Positions 38,647-49,600 are shown, counted from the stretch's first letter. The stretch is DNA of 64,000 nt from Pectinophora gossypiella (GCF_024362695.1 NC_065415.1:13309438-13373437), one strand, 5' to 3'. Translations and numbers: made by a program. Notes: generated from the sequence alone by a model not told the origin.

Positions 38647-38985
38647 ATAACGGCCTCCGTGGTCAAGTGGTTTGAGCGTTCGGCTCACGATCTGGAGGTC
38701 CCGGGTTCAAATCCCGGTGGGGACATATCACGAAAATCACTTTGTCATCCCTAGTTTGGTTAGGACATTACAGGCTGACTACCTGATTGTCCAAAAACAA
38801 AATGATTCGTGCTTCGGAAGGCGCGTGAAGCCGTTGCGCGTTGGTCCGGTTACTATTTACTGATGCAATTTAGTAGTCGTTACATGAGCCATGTCAGGGG
38901 CCTTTGGCAGTTCAATAGTAACTCTGACAACACCAGCGTTGATGGGGTTAGTAATCCACCTCACAACCCACACGATAGAAGAAGA
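38647..38985 (+). mobile_element. SINE family A copy
   Basis: ataacggcctccgtggtcaa head, B-box GGTTCAAATCC, tail with caacccacacgatagaag. Confidence 0.9.
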
Positions 38986-39720
38986 AGACGGGACAAAACA
39001 TGTAGAAAATTAAATAGATCAAACATAAGACAGGACGGTAGGTTACCTACCTTAATGACAAAAACCTGAACTGTTACCCTAGAATTCTTGGAATTTCAAT
39101 ATCAAGAGTAGCCAGTGACAGCCAACAGAGAGCCGCGGGACATTAGCGATTAGTAGAGACTAGTGCATGTTTAAGGATGGTATCATGTTTACCTATTCGG
39201 ATAGGTAGCCGAAGGGTCGGTAATTTCCCCGATTTTCTTTCGAGGGGCGGGGCGGGGGGGATTCTTATCGCAGTTTTAAAAGATATACATTTGTTTCACT
39301 GCACCTTGGCATGCTGTAGTGACGTGTCGCTCTCCCCGAAAAGATTAACCATAGTAACATTTTATACATCAATGCTCTACCCACCCTATCACATCACCCT
39401 ATTTGTGATGACTGACGTAAGCAGAGGTATTTTGTTTATATTATGATAAAAAACACGTTCAGCATTTTGTTCCGTTTATAATTTTATGATTACAATACAA
39501 AGTTCATTGCCGATCATTGGTTATCGTACCCTAATTAAAGTTCACATTTTGTGATAGATAATATGTTTATTATATTAACTTATCCATTTGTAATTGTTAT
39601 GATTATTTATTTTATTGTTTTAAAGTTAAGAATGTGATATAAACGTGATATGGTGAAGGGCGTGGATGATACGATAAGAATTGCATACCTAAATGTTTCG
39701 AAAACGAGACTGTTTATCAT
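38986..39720. other. intergenic, unassigned
   Basis: G-rich patch at 39239-39261; otherwise unremarkable. Confidence 0.5.
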
Positions 39721-39721
39721 A

Positions 39722-39895
39722 ATGTTGCCACTTTGGGAACGTTCTCAGCAATAAAAAGGCGGTAAAGTTATGTAAAAATAGCTTTATTAGGCTACCTTTA
39801 GGCAAATAAGATCGGAGTGCAAGTTTTAAACAGAAAAGCAGCCAGTATCCTTATTGTTAAAGGGTTTTTACAACGGGAACATTTCCGTGAACAGC
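39722..39895 (+). mobile_element. element N copy 1
   Basis: ccactttgggaacgttctca, aagatcggagtgca-like and aacgggaacatttcc; other copies 41068-41300 and 48235-48430. Confidence 0.6.
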
Positions 39896-40021
39896 AATTC
39901 ACTGGTTACTGGTGGAACTTGCAAACTTCCTGTAAGGAAGTGATAAAAGAAATGCACATCTACTCTAAATCTAGCAGCTATTTTAGTAAAGAGACGGATA
40001 AAAAAGCAGCACAAAAGGTAG

Positions 40022-40135
40022 AGACAGCGCCTCGAAAGAAGTCCCGCGGCCGCGGCGCTGTCGTCCGAGTACGTGCATAGAATTATTACGACTTGTCATT
40101 TAGTTCCATTGAAATCCGCGGGACTTGGCGCGTAC
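40022..40135 (+). mobile_element. CpG-rich short element O, copy 2
   Basis: GCGGCCGCGGCGCTGTCGTC core, tagaattattacgacttgtc centre and inverted aagtcccgcgg ends. Reverse of 28777-28890. Confidence 0.6.
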
Positions 40136-40727
40136 TCTATTTCCGCAACTAAAAGCACGCTCAGTGGAGCTTAACAAGAGACGGATTTTAGTCCATAAGC
40201 TATCGGCGATAGATTCGAACTTGCCTTACTTATACGGTAGACCAGAGTCTAGTGATATGCATGAACATTTCCCTCCCAAAAAAGGAACAAATTCAAAAAT
40301 GGAAACCTCAACAAAAATAACATTTATTTCAGTGGATTTACTTCAAAAAACATTTGTCTGTTCGACTAAACTTTGTTTGTTTGTTCCCAGCTCCAAAGAC
40401 CGAGTTTTATATTTGAATGAAGTAGGTAGTAGGTTTATCATTTATTCTGTGTCGGAAGTGAAAAAAAGCTATTTCCGTTTGAAAGTTTACTATTGAGATT
40501 TTTTATTTATTTACGATAGATTCAAATCACGCTTCTCTTTGAATACTATACTTCACATAGGTACGCAATAGTTTAATAGTTACTTGGTTAATTTCTGTGC
40601 AATAAAGTGCATTTGATTTGATTTGAATAGTTTTACGGTTGACCACAAATCACTATCATACCTTACCACGACCTAAGCTGAATTATGCTTAAATGAGAAG
40701 ACCAAGTATCACCTAAACCGCCTCGTC
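40136..40727. other. intergenic, unassigned
   Basis: A 123-codon plus frame (40125-40496) shows no recognised motif and is probably chance. Confidence 0.45.
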
Positions 40728-41018
40728 GTCACCAGCCCATTAACGTCCCCACTGTTGGGGCACGGGCCTTCCCTATGGATGGATAGGGAGATCGGGCCTT
40801 AAATCCTCACGCGGGCCCTGTGCGGATTGATGGTTATTAACGACTGCTAATGCAGCCGGGACCAACGGCTTAACGTGCCTTCCGAAGCACGGAGGAGCTC
40901 GAGATGAAAACTTTTTTTTTTTGTGGTCACTCATCCTATGACCGGCCTCTGCGAAAGTTGCTTTACTTCAACAATCGCAGACCAAGCGCGTTAACCACTG
41001 CGCCACCGAGCTCCTCAA
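40728..41018 (-). mobile_element. SINE family C copy
   Basis: Reverse orientation: ccattaacgtccccactgtt to gcgccaccgagctcctc. Confidence 0.9.
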
Positions 41019-41067
41019 GGCAAGGCATAAATGTAATAGGTACTTTATCTTGGTGGCCAGTGATGTG

Positions 41068-41300
41068 ATGTTCCCGGGTAAGTTCCCACTTTGGGAACAG
41101 TAAAAAGCACAAAACTTACGCAAAAAGAACTTTTTTACCTAACCTTAGGCAGAAAAGACCAAAGTACAATAAAAAACAATTCTTATCTTATCTTATCTTA
41201 TTTAGCCTATACGATCCCACTGCTGGGCAAAGGCCAATTATGTAAAAGAAAAGCAGCCTCCTTCTTCCATCCTTACTATCAAAGAGTTTTTACTTAAAGT
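41068..41300 (+). mobile_element. element N copy 2, interrupted
   Basis: cccactttgggaacagtaaa to aaagagtttttact. At 41190-41237 it is interrupted by (TTATC)n and a gatcccactgctgggcaaag scrap of a LINE/SINE tail. Confidence 0.55.
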
Positions 41301-41344
41301 CCTGTCAGTACTGACGAGTAGGGACCATAGTCTTACGAACCTAG

Positions 41345-41490
41345 CCTGTCTTAAATCGTGGTTGACTTTGCTAACTGACGTATCTGTATTTTTTCCGTAA
41401 TGACTTGTGTCTGATTGACAATTGCAAAAGGTGCAAATCTATTTGGTCAAAAATTGCAGATACCTGACGTATCTGCGTAACGAGACATCA
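41345..41490. mobile_element. MITE family L copy 2
   Basis: ctaactgacgtatctg and cagatacctgacgtatct ends around a gcaaaaggtgcaaatc interior. Confidence 0.55.
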
Positions 41491-41591
41491 GCGATGAAAT
41501 GCTCAAAAAGAAAAAAACTCCTGTCAGTTTTAAAGGGGTAAAGCTATAGTCACAAAACACCTTGCAGTCTCTAGAATACTTATCAATTGTT

Positions 41592-41925
41592 ATAACGGCC
41601 TCCGTGGTTCAGTGGTTGAGCGTTGGGCTCACGATCCGGAGGTCCTGGGTTCGAATCCCGGTGGGGACATATCATAAAAATCACTTTGTGATCCCTAGTT
41701 TGGTTAGGACATTACAGGCTGACCACCTGATTGTCCAAAAAGTAACATGATCCGTGCTTCGGAAGGCACGTTAAGCCGTTGGTCCCGGTTACTACTTACT
41801 GATGTAGGTAAGTAGTCGTTACATAAGCCATGTCAGGGGCCTCTGGCGGCTCAATAGTAACCCTGACACCAGGGTTGATGAGGTTGGTACTCCACCTCAC
41901 ATCCCACACGATAGAAGAAGAAGAA
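41592..41925 (+). mobile_element. SINE family A copy
   Basis: The cleanest copy: cggcctccgtggttcagtgg head to acacgatagaagaagaag tail. Confidence 0.92.
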
Positions 41926-42245
41926 TTGTTTATAAAAAGTAATAATGTTATATCTGATTGAGAAAGCTACGCTTTATCTGATTAATGATATGTTTTTAAT
42001 CTTTACAACTGTTAAGTAGGTATACCAGTGAGTGCTTCTAAATTCAAAGTCTAATTCGGAATTCGTCCATGAAATTAGAAGGTTAAGCGACGGCAAATCT
42101 GTACAGCGCCATCTGCATTTTTTAATGGGAACGTAGCCTGGAATGTCCCTCATTGATGGACCCATGTTCATTATCATGTGTATCAGAATCTCAGCCCTGC
42201 TTTCGGGAATGTTCGTATTTCCGAATGCTAATTCATGGAAAATAG

Positions 42246-42635
42246 ATTTCTGTACACGCCATCAAATTTTATTTTAAGTTACGCCTGTCATTTTCATATC
42301 CGCTGAAAAAGAAAGAGACGGGTAATCGACAGGCAAATTTACGTAACACACGTCAACTTTAGGCAGAAAACGAAAAAACCCTTCCAAAAATCCGACAGAA
42401 TTAAGTTGACAGCACACGTCAAACGGGTTGCAAATGAGCCTATTTTATTCGCCCGGGTTTATTATTCATTCATTTTCAATTCAACAGTTCTGAACGATGC
42501 AGCCACAAACAAAGAAAATAGAATAGAATAGAATTCAACAGTTGCCAATCATCCATCCCTTTCCTTTTCGGCGGATAAGAAAATGACAGGTATAACTTAT
42601 AATAAAATTACGATGTGTCAACAGGAATCGGGGCC
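42246..42635 (+). mobile_element. MITE family E copy 4, diverged
   Basis: aattttattttaagttacgc left; tataataaaattacgatg then aggaatcggggcc right. Left terminus eroded. Confidence 0.7.
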
Positions 42636-42639
42636 ATTA

Positions 42640-42770
42640 AGTGCACTTTTCACTAACACTTTGGTCTAATAAAAAGCTCGGCGAGGCGTGGGTACTTAGT
42701 ATCTTATAATGGAAGTACCTCTGACTACCCGAATTGGGATATAGTCTGAGCTTATGTATGTAATATGTTC
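42640..42770 (+). mobile_element. SINE family D fragment
   Basis: agtgcacttttcactaacac, aaaagctcggcgaggcgtgg and ggaagtacctctgactaccc. Confidence 0.65.
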
Positions 42771-42804
42771 GTAATCGCATTGATACATGTAAAATAGAGC
42801 ACCA

Positions 42805-42880
42805 TTTTTGGCATTAACTATTTGGCCGGACAAATGGGGAGCGCTGAGAGCTCTCTCCCGGTAAACTATAGAAGCTGCAT
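42805..42880 (-). repeat. repeat H fragment
   Basis: gcattaactatttggccgga and gagcgctgagagctctctc. Confidence 0.65.
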
Positions 42881-43303
42881 TGGTATGTAAAGTCTACGTA
42901 GGTACATAATTATGTAAATATCATACACGTTTATAGATAAAAAAAAAAAAAAAAAAATCTTTATTCGTTTTAGACAATATTTTCTTTTAAATGCTAGTTG
43001 ACCCAAGCCCCCCTTTAAACTGGGAAAGTCTGTGTTAGGAGGCTTGGCTCTTCCTTATCTTAACTTACTTAATTAGTGACTTATTATGCCAAATATGTAT
43101 GTATTATATCTATGTCTTTCCTTAATGTATATTTTTATCATTGTTTTATATTTTTATTTCTGTACTTAGGAGTGCAGATGGATGTGTGTGTGTGTGCGTG
43201 TGTGCGCATGTAGGCAATGTGTGCAGTGCATGCATACGTGTGCGCGCTTATGTATATTTACAATAAAATTAAATAGAATTCATTAACAAATAATACTAAT
43301 TAT

Positions 43304-43432
43304 TGACCGACGATCTGGTGAAGGTCGCGGGTAGCCGCTGGATGCGGGCAGCGCAGGACCGATCGTAGTGGAGATCCTTGGGGGAGGCCTATGCCCAACA
43401 GTGGGCGTCGTACGGCTGATGATGATGATGTA
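43304..43432 (+). mobile_element. RTE-like LINE tail inside the larger LINE
   Basis: Encodes SRWMRAAQDRS, a stop, then WRSLGEAYAQQWASYG and stops in a (TGA)n tail. Inserted against the host LINE's direction. Confidence 0.85.
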
Positions 43433-43530
43433 TATATATATATATATATGCATGCATGTACATGTACACACCTGCACCCATACATATATATACATAAGTA
43501 CAAGCGCACACATACACACACACACACACC
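43433..43530. repeat. (TA)n/(CA)n microsatellite tract
   Basis: tatatatatatatatatg, then acacac-rich runs to 43530. The several short frames over it are repeat artefacts. Confidence 0.9.
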
Positions 43531-43581
43531 CACACTACTCCAAAACAGAAACTAGTGTAACCAATGTATGACTGAAACATT

Positions 43582-44883
43582 TTATGCTTGGCATTGTAAA
43601 ATCTTTTCAGTTTCATCATAGTTTTTCGATTTTAGTAGTTTAGTAGTTAGTATTTTACATTCCCGGTGTATCATTGAGTATATAGGTATGGACGAGTTTA
43701 TTCCATTGTATATAAAAGCCGATAGCCAGTTGTACTGATGTCTAGCAAAAGTTGTGCGTACAATGGGTACATCTGCTACCAAATTAATTCGCCTCTTCTT
43801 TGTTTTATTGGGGTCGTATTCTAAGGTTGAGTGTTTTCTTAGTACAGAATTTAAAATATATAGTTGACGTACAGTAAGTAGGTTACATTCTGAATACAGT
43901 TGTTCAGTAGGGTACCTTTTATTTTTAAAATACATGAGCTTTATCAAAGCACGTTGAGTTCGCTCTAGGTGAAGAAACTGGGTTTTAGCAGCCCCACCCC
44001 ACGCGGGGATGCAATACGTTAGTATGGATTGCGCCAGAGCAAAGTAGATTTCATTAAGAAGATTTCTTGTAGAGTTATGGTCACCCAAGGCCCGTCGGGG
44101 CACCACATACCTAAGCGATTTAAAAATGTAAGTTATTTTTCGAAGCCTGTTAATGACATGATCGATATGCGGGTACCAGGACAGACGTTGGTCGACCAGA
44201 ACTCCCAGGTATTTCATCACACTAACTTTTTGAATCACAGGGCAGTTACAGTTATCAAGTTGACAGAATTTGTGTATTTTAATGTTAAAATCAATTGATG
44301 GCTGAGCATTTGCATATGTACTAAAACAGACGTAATTCGATTTAGTGGTATTTAAAGTAAGGAGATTGTAATCTAGCCATTGTGCCACAAGTGATAATCC
44401 ATGTTCAGTATTTGACTTAACATCGTTCCAGGTTTTACCAGTGAACACTACAGCGGTGTCATCGGCGTACGCAAAGATGTTGGAGTTTGGTATATTGAGA
44501 TTACACAGGTCGTTGATATATATTAAAAACAGAGTAGGCCCCAACACACTGCCCTGGGGAACTCCGTATGTCACCACTGACTCATCACTAACAATATCCC
44601 CAAGTTTCACTCGTTGTTTCCTATGAGATAGGTAATCTGTAAACAAGGATAAAGCCCTTTCCCTTATGCCAATCTTCTCTAATTTACGCATAAGGATAGG
44701 AACAGACACAGTGTCAAAAGCTTTTTTAAGGTCAAGGAAAGCTGCCAAACATTTATTAGACTTATCTATTTGGTCCACTACCACAGAAGTTAGAGCTAGT
44801 ACCGCATCTTCTGTAGACCTACCCTGTCTAAAACCAAATTGTGACTGTGACAATATATTAAACCTAAAATTATAGGATGTCAT
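43582..44883 (-). CDS. LINE ORF2 remnant, reverse transcriptase
   Basis: 433 codons of non-LTR reverse transcriptase. Visible are QFGFRQGRSTEDAV near the start, FLDLKKAFDTV (first catalytic Asp), GVPQGSVLGPTLFLIYINDL, and AYADDTAV, the YADD active site, followed by the thumb and a C-terminal region with ILTYCIPAWGGA. No stop or frameshift interrupts it, so the copy is young or was recently active. It lacks the endonuclease and the RT's own N-terminus: the ATG at 44883 lies just before the first RT motif. Its partner would be the ORF1 upstream. It cannot by itself make a target-primed copy. Confidence 0.92.
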   Translation of the reverse strand: MTSYNFRFNILSQSQFGFRQGRSTEDAVLALTSVVVDQIDKSNKCLAAFLDLKKAFDTVSVPILMRKLEKIGIRERALSLFTDYLSHRKQRVKLGDIVSDESVVTYGVPQGSVLGPTLFLIYINDLCNLNIPNSNIFAYADDTAVVFTGKTWNDVKSNTEHGLSLVAQWLDYNLLTLNTTKSNYVCFSTYANAQPSIDFNIKIHKFCQLDNCNCPVIQKVSVMKYLGVLVDQRLSWYPHIDHVINRLRKITYIFKSLRYVVPRRALGDHNSTRNLLNEIYFALAQSILTYCIPAWGGAAKTQFLHLERTQRALIKLMYFKNKRYPTEQLYSECNLLTVRQLYILNSVLRKHSTLEYDPNKTKKRRINLVADVPIVRTTFARHQYNWLSAFIYNGINSSIPIYSMIHRECKILTTKLLKSKNYDETEKILQCQA

Positions 44884-45461
44884 CCATAATAATTACGAGT
44901 ATGTGTTATAAGGGTGGCTATGAACGAGTAGTTGTATGTGAAAGGTAAAACGGATGATCCTAATGTAAAGTTAGTGTTTGTATGGGTGAACGCTTTGTAG
45001 TCGAAAACGCGTAACCGACGCGTTTGGCATGGCGGATAGTACCTTTTGGGCGCGGCGTTATACAGTGCGATATCGGAGGCGGCGTAAATTTGAATAATTG
45101 GAATTGAAGGTGGCTTAAAATCAACTTCGCAGTAATGTTGATGGATTATTAAGTATGTTGCATATTTGTGAGTATTAAAGTTAGTATGTAAAACAAAGGT
45201 GGATAATAAACAAATAATTCGTATATATAGGTAATAGGAGGTGTAAATATTATATTGAGTGTGTGTTGAATTGTGTGTAGAAGCTATATTTGCAAGTATA
45301 TTGTGTGTCCCGTGTAAAGATATACAATCATCCATTTTAACTTCTTGTTTATACAGCCTTAAGTACGCACAAACGAATGAATAACGAACTATTGTGTAAT
45401 ATAAACTCGAGGGAACATATTTTTCTAACATTTTGGTAGTTAAGCGAATACAGAATGCCAT
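44880..45461 (-). other. open frame in the LINE gap
   Basis: 193 codons without stop between ORF1 and RT, where endonuclease is expected. It has none of the endonuclease motifs and is rich in Tyr, Thr, His and Ile. It ends four bases into the RT frame start. Either unrelated DNA joined at the deletion, or a diverged ORF2 start. Unrecognised. Confidence 0.4.
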
Positions 45462-45500
45462 AAAATAATAAAGGTTAACAATACATAACGATCCAGGTAG

Positions 45501-46400
45501 TCAATTTTCCATAAGTAGGTGATGCACCTGATCAGCGTTCTTTATCATAATAATAGGGGTTTGCTCAGTCTTTCTGACATACACCTTTCCATATGCTGTC
45601 CAGCAGAAGCGGTAGTTTTTAGACTTAGCCAAATCACGGGCCAAAAAGTGCAAACGGGCTCCTCTTACTGTCAGATTTTCTGACAGAAAAACAGGGGTGT
45701 CTTCGTTTGTTTTCATACCCAGATGCTTAGCACATAGTTTGGTCTTGTTTTTTATGTTGTATGATTTGGCCATCCTTAGAAAGTCAGTCTTGAGGAGACC
45801 AGAGTTTGTTTCCACAATAATTGGCGTGTTTTTGTGATCAGGTTTTTTCCCTCTAACACGATAAATATCTTTGATATCCTTTATGGACATCTTGCAGTCG
45901 ATAGTTTCGGAGAGGTGAGTAACCATCTCAATAAGGTCGTTTTTTGTCTCGTTATCTTTTTTAGGAACATTCTTAATCTCAAAGTTTGTCTTGCGGATTC
46001 CCAACTGCACATCCTCAAGTTTATCCTCAAGGTACGTTATGTATTCCCGATCTTCCCTAATTTTATTCTCCAGGTCCACTATTCTTTTATTAAATTCTTC
46101 ATTTTGGGCCGCCAGGTTAGAAATTGAGGCGATTATACTTTGATTGGATTGGACGACATCCTTAAGTGTGGCTTTCAGTTCTTTAAGTTCACTCTTATGC
46201 GAATTGGAAATATAGGTCATGTATTTCCTCATTTCTTCCTTGAAGCTTTCGAATTCACCAGATTGCTGGGTCCCGTTGTCAGGGTTCTCATGCATGCCTC
46301 GTCGTCTAGTCGTAACAAAGCTTGGATTTGGAGGCGTATCATCATCACCTGCAGAGAGGCAGATTGACATTTCCGGGTCTGGTGAATTTCCGCCCAACAT
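45501..46400 (-). CDS. LINE ORF1 protein
   Basis: 299 codons, intact. N-terminal low-complexity segment, then a long coiled coil (about residues 75-150, with heptads such as LKELKATLKDVV and IVDLENKIREDREYI). The C-terminal half (IYRVRGKKP, PIIVETNSG, KLCAKHLGM, VFLSENLT) resembles the RNA-binding domain seen in many lepidopteran ORF1 proteins, often annotated as zinc-finger DNA-binding or FP-like. Expected to coat the LINE RNA. It lies 39 nt upstream of the next frame. Confidence 0.85.
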   Translation of the reverse strand: MLGGNSPDPEMSICLSAGDDDTPPNPSFVTTRRRGMHENPDNGTQQSGEFESFKEEMRKYMTYISNSHKSELKELKATLKDVVQSNQSIIASISNLAAQNEEFNKRIVDLENKIREDREYITYLEDKLEDVQLGIRKTNFEIKNVPKKDNETKNDLIEMVTHLSETIDCKMSIKDIKDIYRVRGKKPDHKNTPIIVETNSGLLKTDFLRMAKSYNIKNKTKLCAKHLGMKTNEDTPVFLSENLTVRGARLHFLARDLAKSKNYRFCWTAYGKVYVRKTEQTPIIMIKNADQVHHLLMEN

Positions 46401-46799
46401 CGTGTCTCGTAACGTAAGACAGTGGAACCAGTTACACAGCTATACGGAACAAATGTAGGTATGCCTTGTGACTTGCGCGTGCTTACTCAAAGCTACTCGG
46501 CGTGCATAAGCGTAGTACCCACCAAAGATTTGAAGTACTTGAGTGTGCGTGAAAACTGCTACACAGGATGTGTACGATGTGCTCACAGTCGAAGATTGAA
46601 GACACGCACTTCTTTAACTTATGCACTCCTAATTTTTAAGTTGATTTTTTGACAAATAATTGAATTTAAATGGTTTAAAAATACAGTGACGCGGATTCAG
46701 ACACGTTTACTCGCAAGCGAGGTCCGAAGCGAAGAGGATAAGACTCCGTAGTGGGACTGTTGCTTTGAGAGTCGGTTTTGTGTTCAAATCGTTCAAATA

Positions 46800-47035
46800 G
46801 GCTAGTTTCCAACTATAGTCAAATCAGTTACTTTTTACTAAACGCCAAAACACGAAATTACTATGGAATTTGTATGAAAAAGCAACCTGTGACGTCATAG
46901 AAAAACGTGACAAAATTTCGCACTTATTATTACATTTTTTTTTTAAAAAAACAGAAACAAGAAAACGTTTTTTGTCACATTTAGATCTGTCTTTATTTAT
47001 TAATCAGAATTTCATAATTTATCTTTGACCAAGGA
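46800..47035 (-). mobile_element. MITE family K copy 1
   Basis: tagtttccaactatagtcaa, ctaaacgccaaaacacgaaa and agatctgtctttatttatta. Plus-strand copies at 53240-53445, 53770-54018, 63372-63608. Confidence 0.75.
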
Positions 47036-47039
47036 CGAC

Positions 47040-47125
47040 GTGACTTATTGTAGATTTGCCGCAGATGGCATTAACTACTTGGCCGGACAAATGGGGAGCG
47101 CTGAAAGCTCTCATCCGGTGCAAGG
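47040..47125 (-). repeat. repeat H fragment
   Basis: acttattgtagatttgccgc and gcattaactacttggccgga. Confidence 0.75.
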
Positions 47126-47399
47126 ACTCTACCCAAGTCTTCTATTATCATAGATTCAATTTATGTGGTAGTTCACAGTCGACTTTACGACATGTCCGTG
47201 ATAATAAACAGCTAAACGGGTTCTTAGTTTTTACTTCTACTTCAAGAAATGGATAAACAACTAAAAATACTATTATAATATAACAAAACAGCTCTAACAG
47301 GCACTTGATCGACTATTAATTTATAAATGTTTCACTGCAGCACACAGACATCACATCAAATCTAAATTTCGAATAATGATAGTGTATTATAGACACATT

Positions 47400-47706
47400 G
47401 GTGCTAATTCCTGTAAATACCATCTAATTTTATTTTAAGTTATATCTGTCATTTTCTTATCCGCCGAAAAGGAAAGGGACGGGTAATCGACAAGCATAAA
47501 ATTTATGGAACACACGTCAATTTTAAGCACAAATCTAAACCAACCGTCTAAAAATTTTACATCAGTCAATAACCCGACACATTCATTTACTCATTCTTCC
47601 TAAAATTAAGAGCTGTGAATCATCCGTCCCTTTCCTTTTCGACGGATATGAAAATGACGGATATAACTTAAAATAAAATTAGGCGGTGCCTGCAGGAATC
47701 GGGGCC
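47400..47706 (-). mobile_element. MITE family E copy 5
   Basis: 307 bp, GGTGCTAATTCC to GGGGCC, flanked by ATT on both sides (47397-47399, 47707-47709). Confidence 0.9.
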
Positions 47707-47747
47707 ATTGTAATAATTAATAATTGTAAGTAAGTACTTATACTCAC

Positions 47748-47861
47748 ATCAATCCCTTTAATGGCAAAATTTCTTGCCAAGTTTATCCTGTACGAAGTCC
47801 CATAAAGTTTATTCCGCACTCCACTGCTCCTCAAAGTACGCAAAATAGTATTATAACACAT
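47748..47861 (-). CDS. orphan first-exon candidate with leader-like peptide
   Basis: ATG at 47861, 38 codons, then a good donor (GGATTGAT/GTGAGTATA) in phase 0. The peptide starts MCYNTILRTLRSSGVRNKLY and goes on with RINLARNFAIKG: rich in Arg and Ser and without acidic residues until the last codon, as in a mitochondrial leader. No further exon of another gene was found between here and P5CS. It is 13.5 kb upstream of P5CS exon 1, on the same strand, of similar length and with the same exit phase, so an alternative P5CS first exon is possible. A chance ORF or an exon of an unseen gene cannot be excluded. Confidence 0.35.
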
Positions 47862-48234
47862 TTTTATTTTATTATTTTTATCACTTATTTATTTTAAAAG
47901 CAAACTGGCTGGATGCTAAAAAATAAAATTTAATTAAGTATTAATTTTCGTTTTTCATTTAAACATTATTTTCTTAAATTCGGGTATTTTATAATGTATA
48001 TTTTTAATTTTATTTAAATTATGATGTTTATGAGTAATAAAAGAGATACATCTAAGTCGATATCGTGCCAGTAACTGCGATTGGAACATGACATTGGACT
48101 TGTGTTTCAATAATATTCTCGCTATGACGCTCTTGATAATGTACTAGAGTTATAATTATACATGTTGTTTTATTTACCCGACAATATTTAATATATAAAC
48201 ACCACAACTTTGCTCAGTGCTCTTCTGCTCAAGA
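47862..48234. other. upstream of the orphan exon, unassigned
   Basis: Very AT-rich; nothing recognised. Confidence 0.5.
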
Positions 48235-48430
48235 TCAGTGATATGTCGTTCCCGGAAATGTTTCCACTTCAGGAACGTTCCCGCCAGTAAACAGGCGCAA
48301 AACTTATCTAAAAAGAGCTTTATTACCTCACCATTGGGCAGATAAGACCAGAGTACAAGAAAGAACAAATTCAAAAAGAAAAGCAGCCAATGTATGTACT
48401 ACTGAAGAGTTTTTATAACGGGAACATTCC
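48235..48430 (+). mobile_element. element N copy 3
   Basis: cacttcaggaacgttcccgc, ggcgcaaaacttatc and aacgggaacattcc. Confidence 0.6.
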
Positions 48431-48499
48431 TACTCAAGATAAACAAATGCTGTAGATACTTACCGGCTAGGGAGGATTTCGGAGGGAAAAACAGGAGTT

Positions 48500-48618
48500 T
48501 GTATGAAACCTCACTGCAATTCATCTGAAAAAGCAATATTGCTATTTGACATTTATTGTTTGCATTGCGCACTTACTTTTATATGCGCAAATGTTTCGAT
48601 GTGGCCTTTTCAACCCCC
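48500..48618. mobile_element. MITE family F copy
   Basis: tgcaattcatctgaaaaagc, caatattgctatttgacatt and gatgtggccttttcaacccc; left end eroded. Confidence 0.65.
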
Positions 48619-49584
48619 CAGTTCCTTCAAATGTTGATGTGGGTTTCTATTTAAACGACCAGCACCTACACCCCAGCCTGTATAATGACAAAATAAATAA
48701 AGTACCTATCTAATTCAAGGCATGTTAGTACAGTGTTATCACTATTAATAACAAACCACTAGGATTTTAACTGTTATCAGTAATTTTGTTTTACAATTTT
48801 ATTGTTGTTACGTAGAGTTACACAAGTGTAATTTAAGACCTTGATACATAATATAGTCGAACTTAATTCTTCCTAAGTTATTTTATCTACTTATTTGTTA
48901 TTTTTCCGTACTATAGTTTGTAGAAATTCGACGGTAAAGCCGTACAATAAGGAATAATACCACGTATAGCTCCTTCCCCCCCCCCAGCGGCTGAGCTTCT
49001 TTTACCTCACCCCCTCGGATATAGTTTAGACTTGAATCGTAAGGGCTGTGCAGAGACCGTGTACAATTCGAATTTTGAAATTGGATGCCGACGTTCTTTC
49101 GTCTGATTTCAATATGTCAGAGTGATTGCCCGAGCCGGCCTGCGTGGCGTCTATAAATATTTATTTTTTATGGTGATTGTTCATCAAAGCATGCTAATAA
49201 TTTGCAATACAATTCAACCTAGGCTAAGTGCTTTAATGTAAAAATAATGTAAATGCAATTAATTAGTTCAGAGAATTTTTAAGTCGTTAATTTTTAAATT
49301 AAGTGTTATACTTGGCAGCCCTCAGACGTCACACACACAGCTGCGCGTATACTTACGATTATGTCAATGTGTAGTATCTGTGTAAAACGAGGTAGTTTGT
49401 ATGAGGTGTCCGGGGTGTGGTATAGCCTAATAACATAACCGACCTACTCACTTGTAATATTTTACTTTCAATGGTGTTTGCCATTAAATGTACCTATTCT
49501 ATTATTCGTAACTATAAAATTAGTAATCAGTAAATATAGGTATAAAGTAATAGAATGGGCACAGGTATAAGAATCAGTACCTAT
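48619..49584. other. intergenic, unassigned
   Basis: Contains a C10 run near 48978. No gene recognised. Confidence 0.5.
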
Positions 49585-49600
49585 ATGTGTGTGTGTGTGT

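Larger units (their letters stand above)
42941..46640 (-). mobile_element. jockey/CR1-like LINE, internally deleted
   Basis: Read on the minus strand: 5' UTR (46401 to about 46640), ORF1 (46400-45501), a gap region, an RT ORF (44883-43582), then a 3' UTR ending with cgaataaag and a homopolymer (42941-42958). No endonuclease domain is present. The 3' UTR is split by a plus-strand LINE tail (43304-43432) and (TA/CA)n repeats. The 5' limit is inferred. Confidence 0.75.

Noticed and set aside
39817..40080. 87-codon basic frame
   Set aside because: Runs across elements N and O; no independent support.
41592..41680. tRNA gene
   Set aside because: The cloverleaf-like heads with B-boxes belong to SINEs and are followed by SINE bodies; no intact free-standing tRNA was seen.
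43283..43619. Cys/Tyr-rich frames
   Set aside because: Translations of (CA)n and (TA)n microsatellites.
47748..47861. First exon of an Hsp60-like chaperonin
   Set aside because: The leader has a faint resemblance, but no downstream chaperonin exon exists on this strand in the window.
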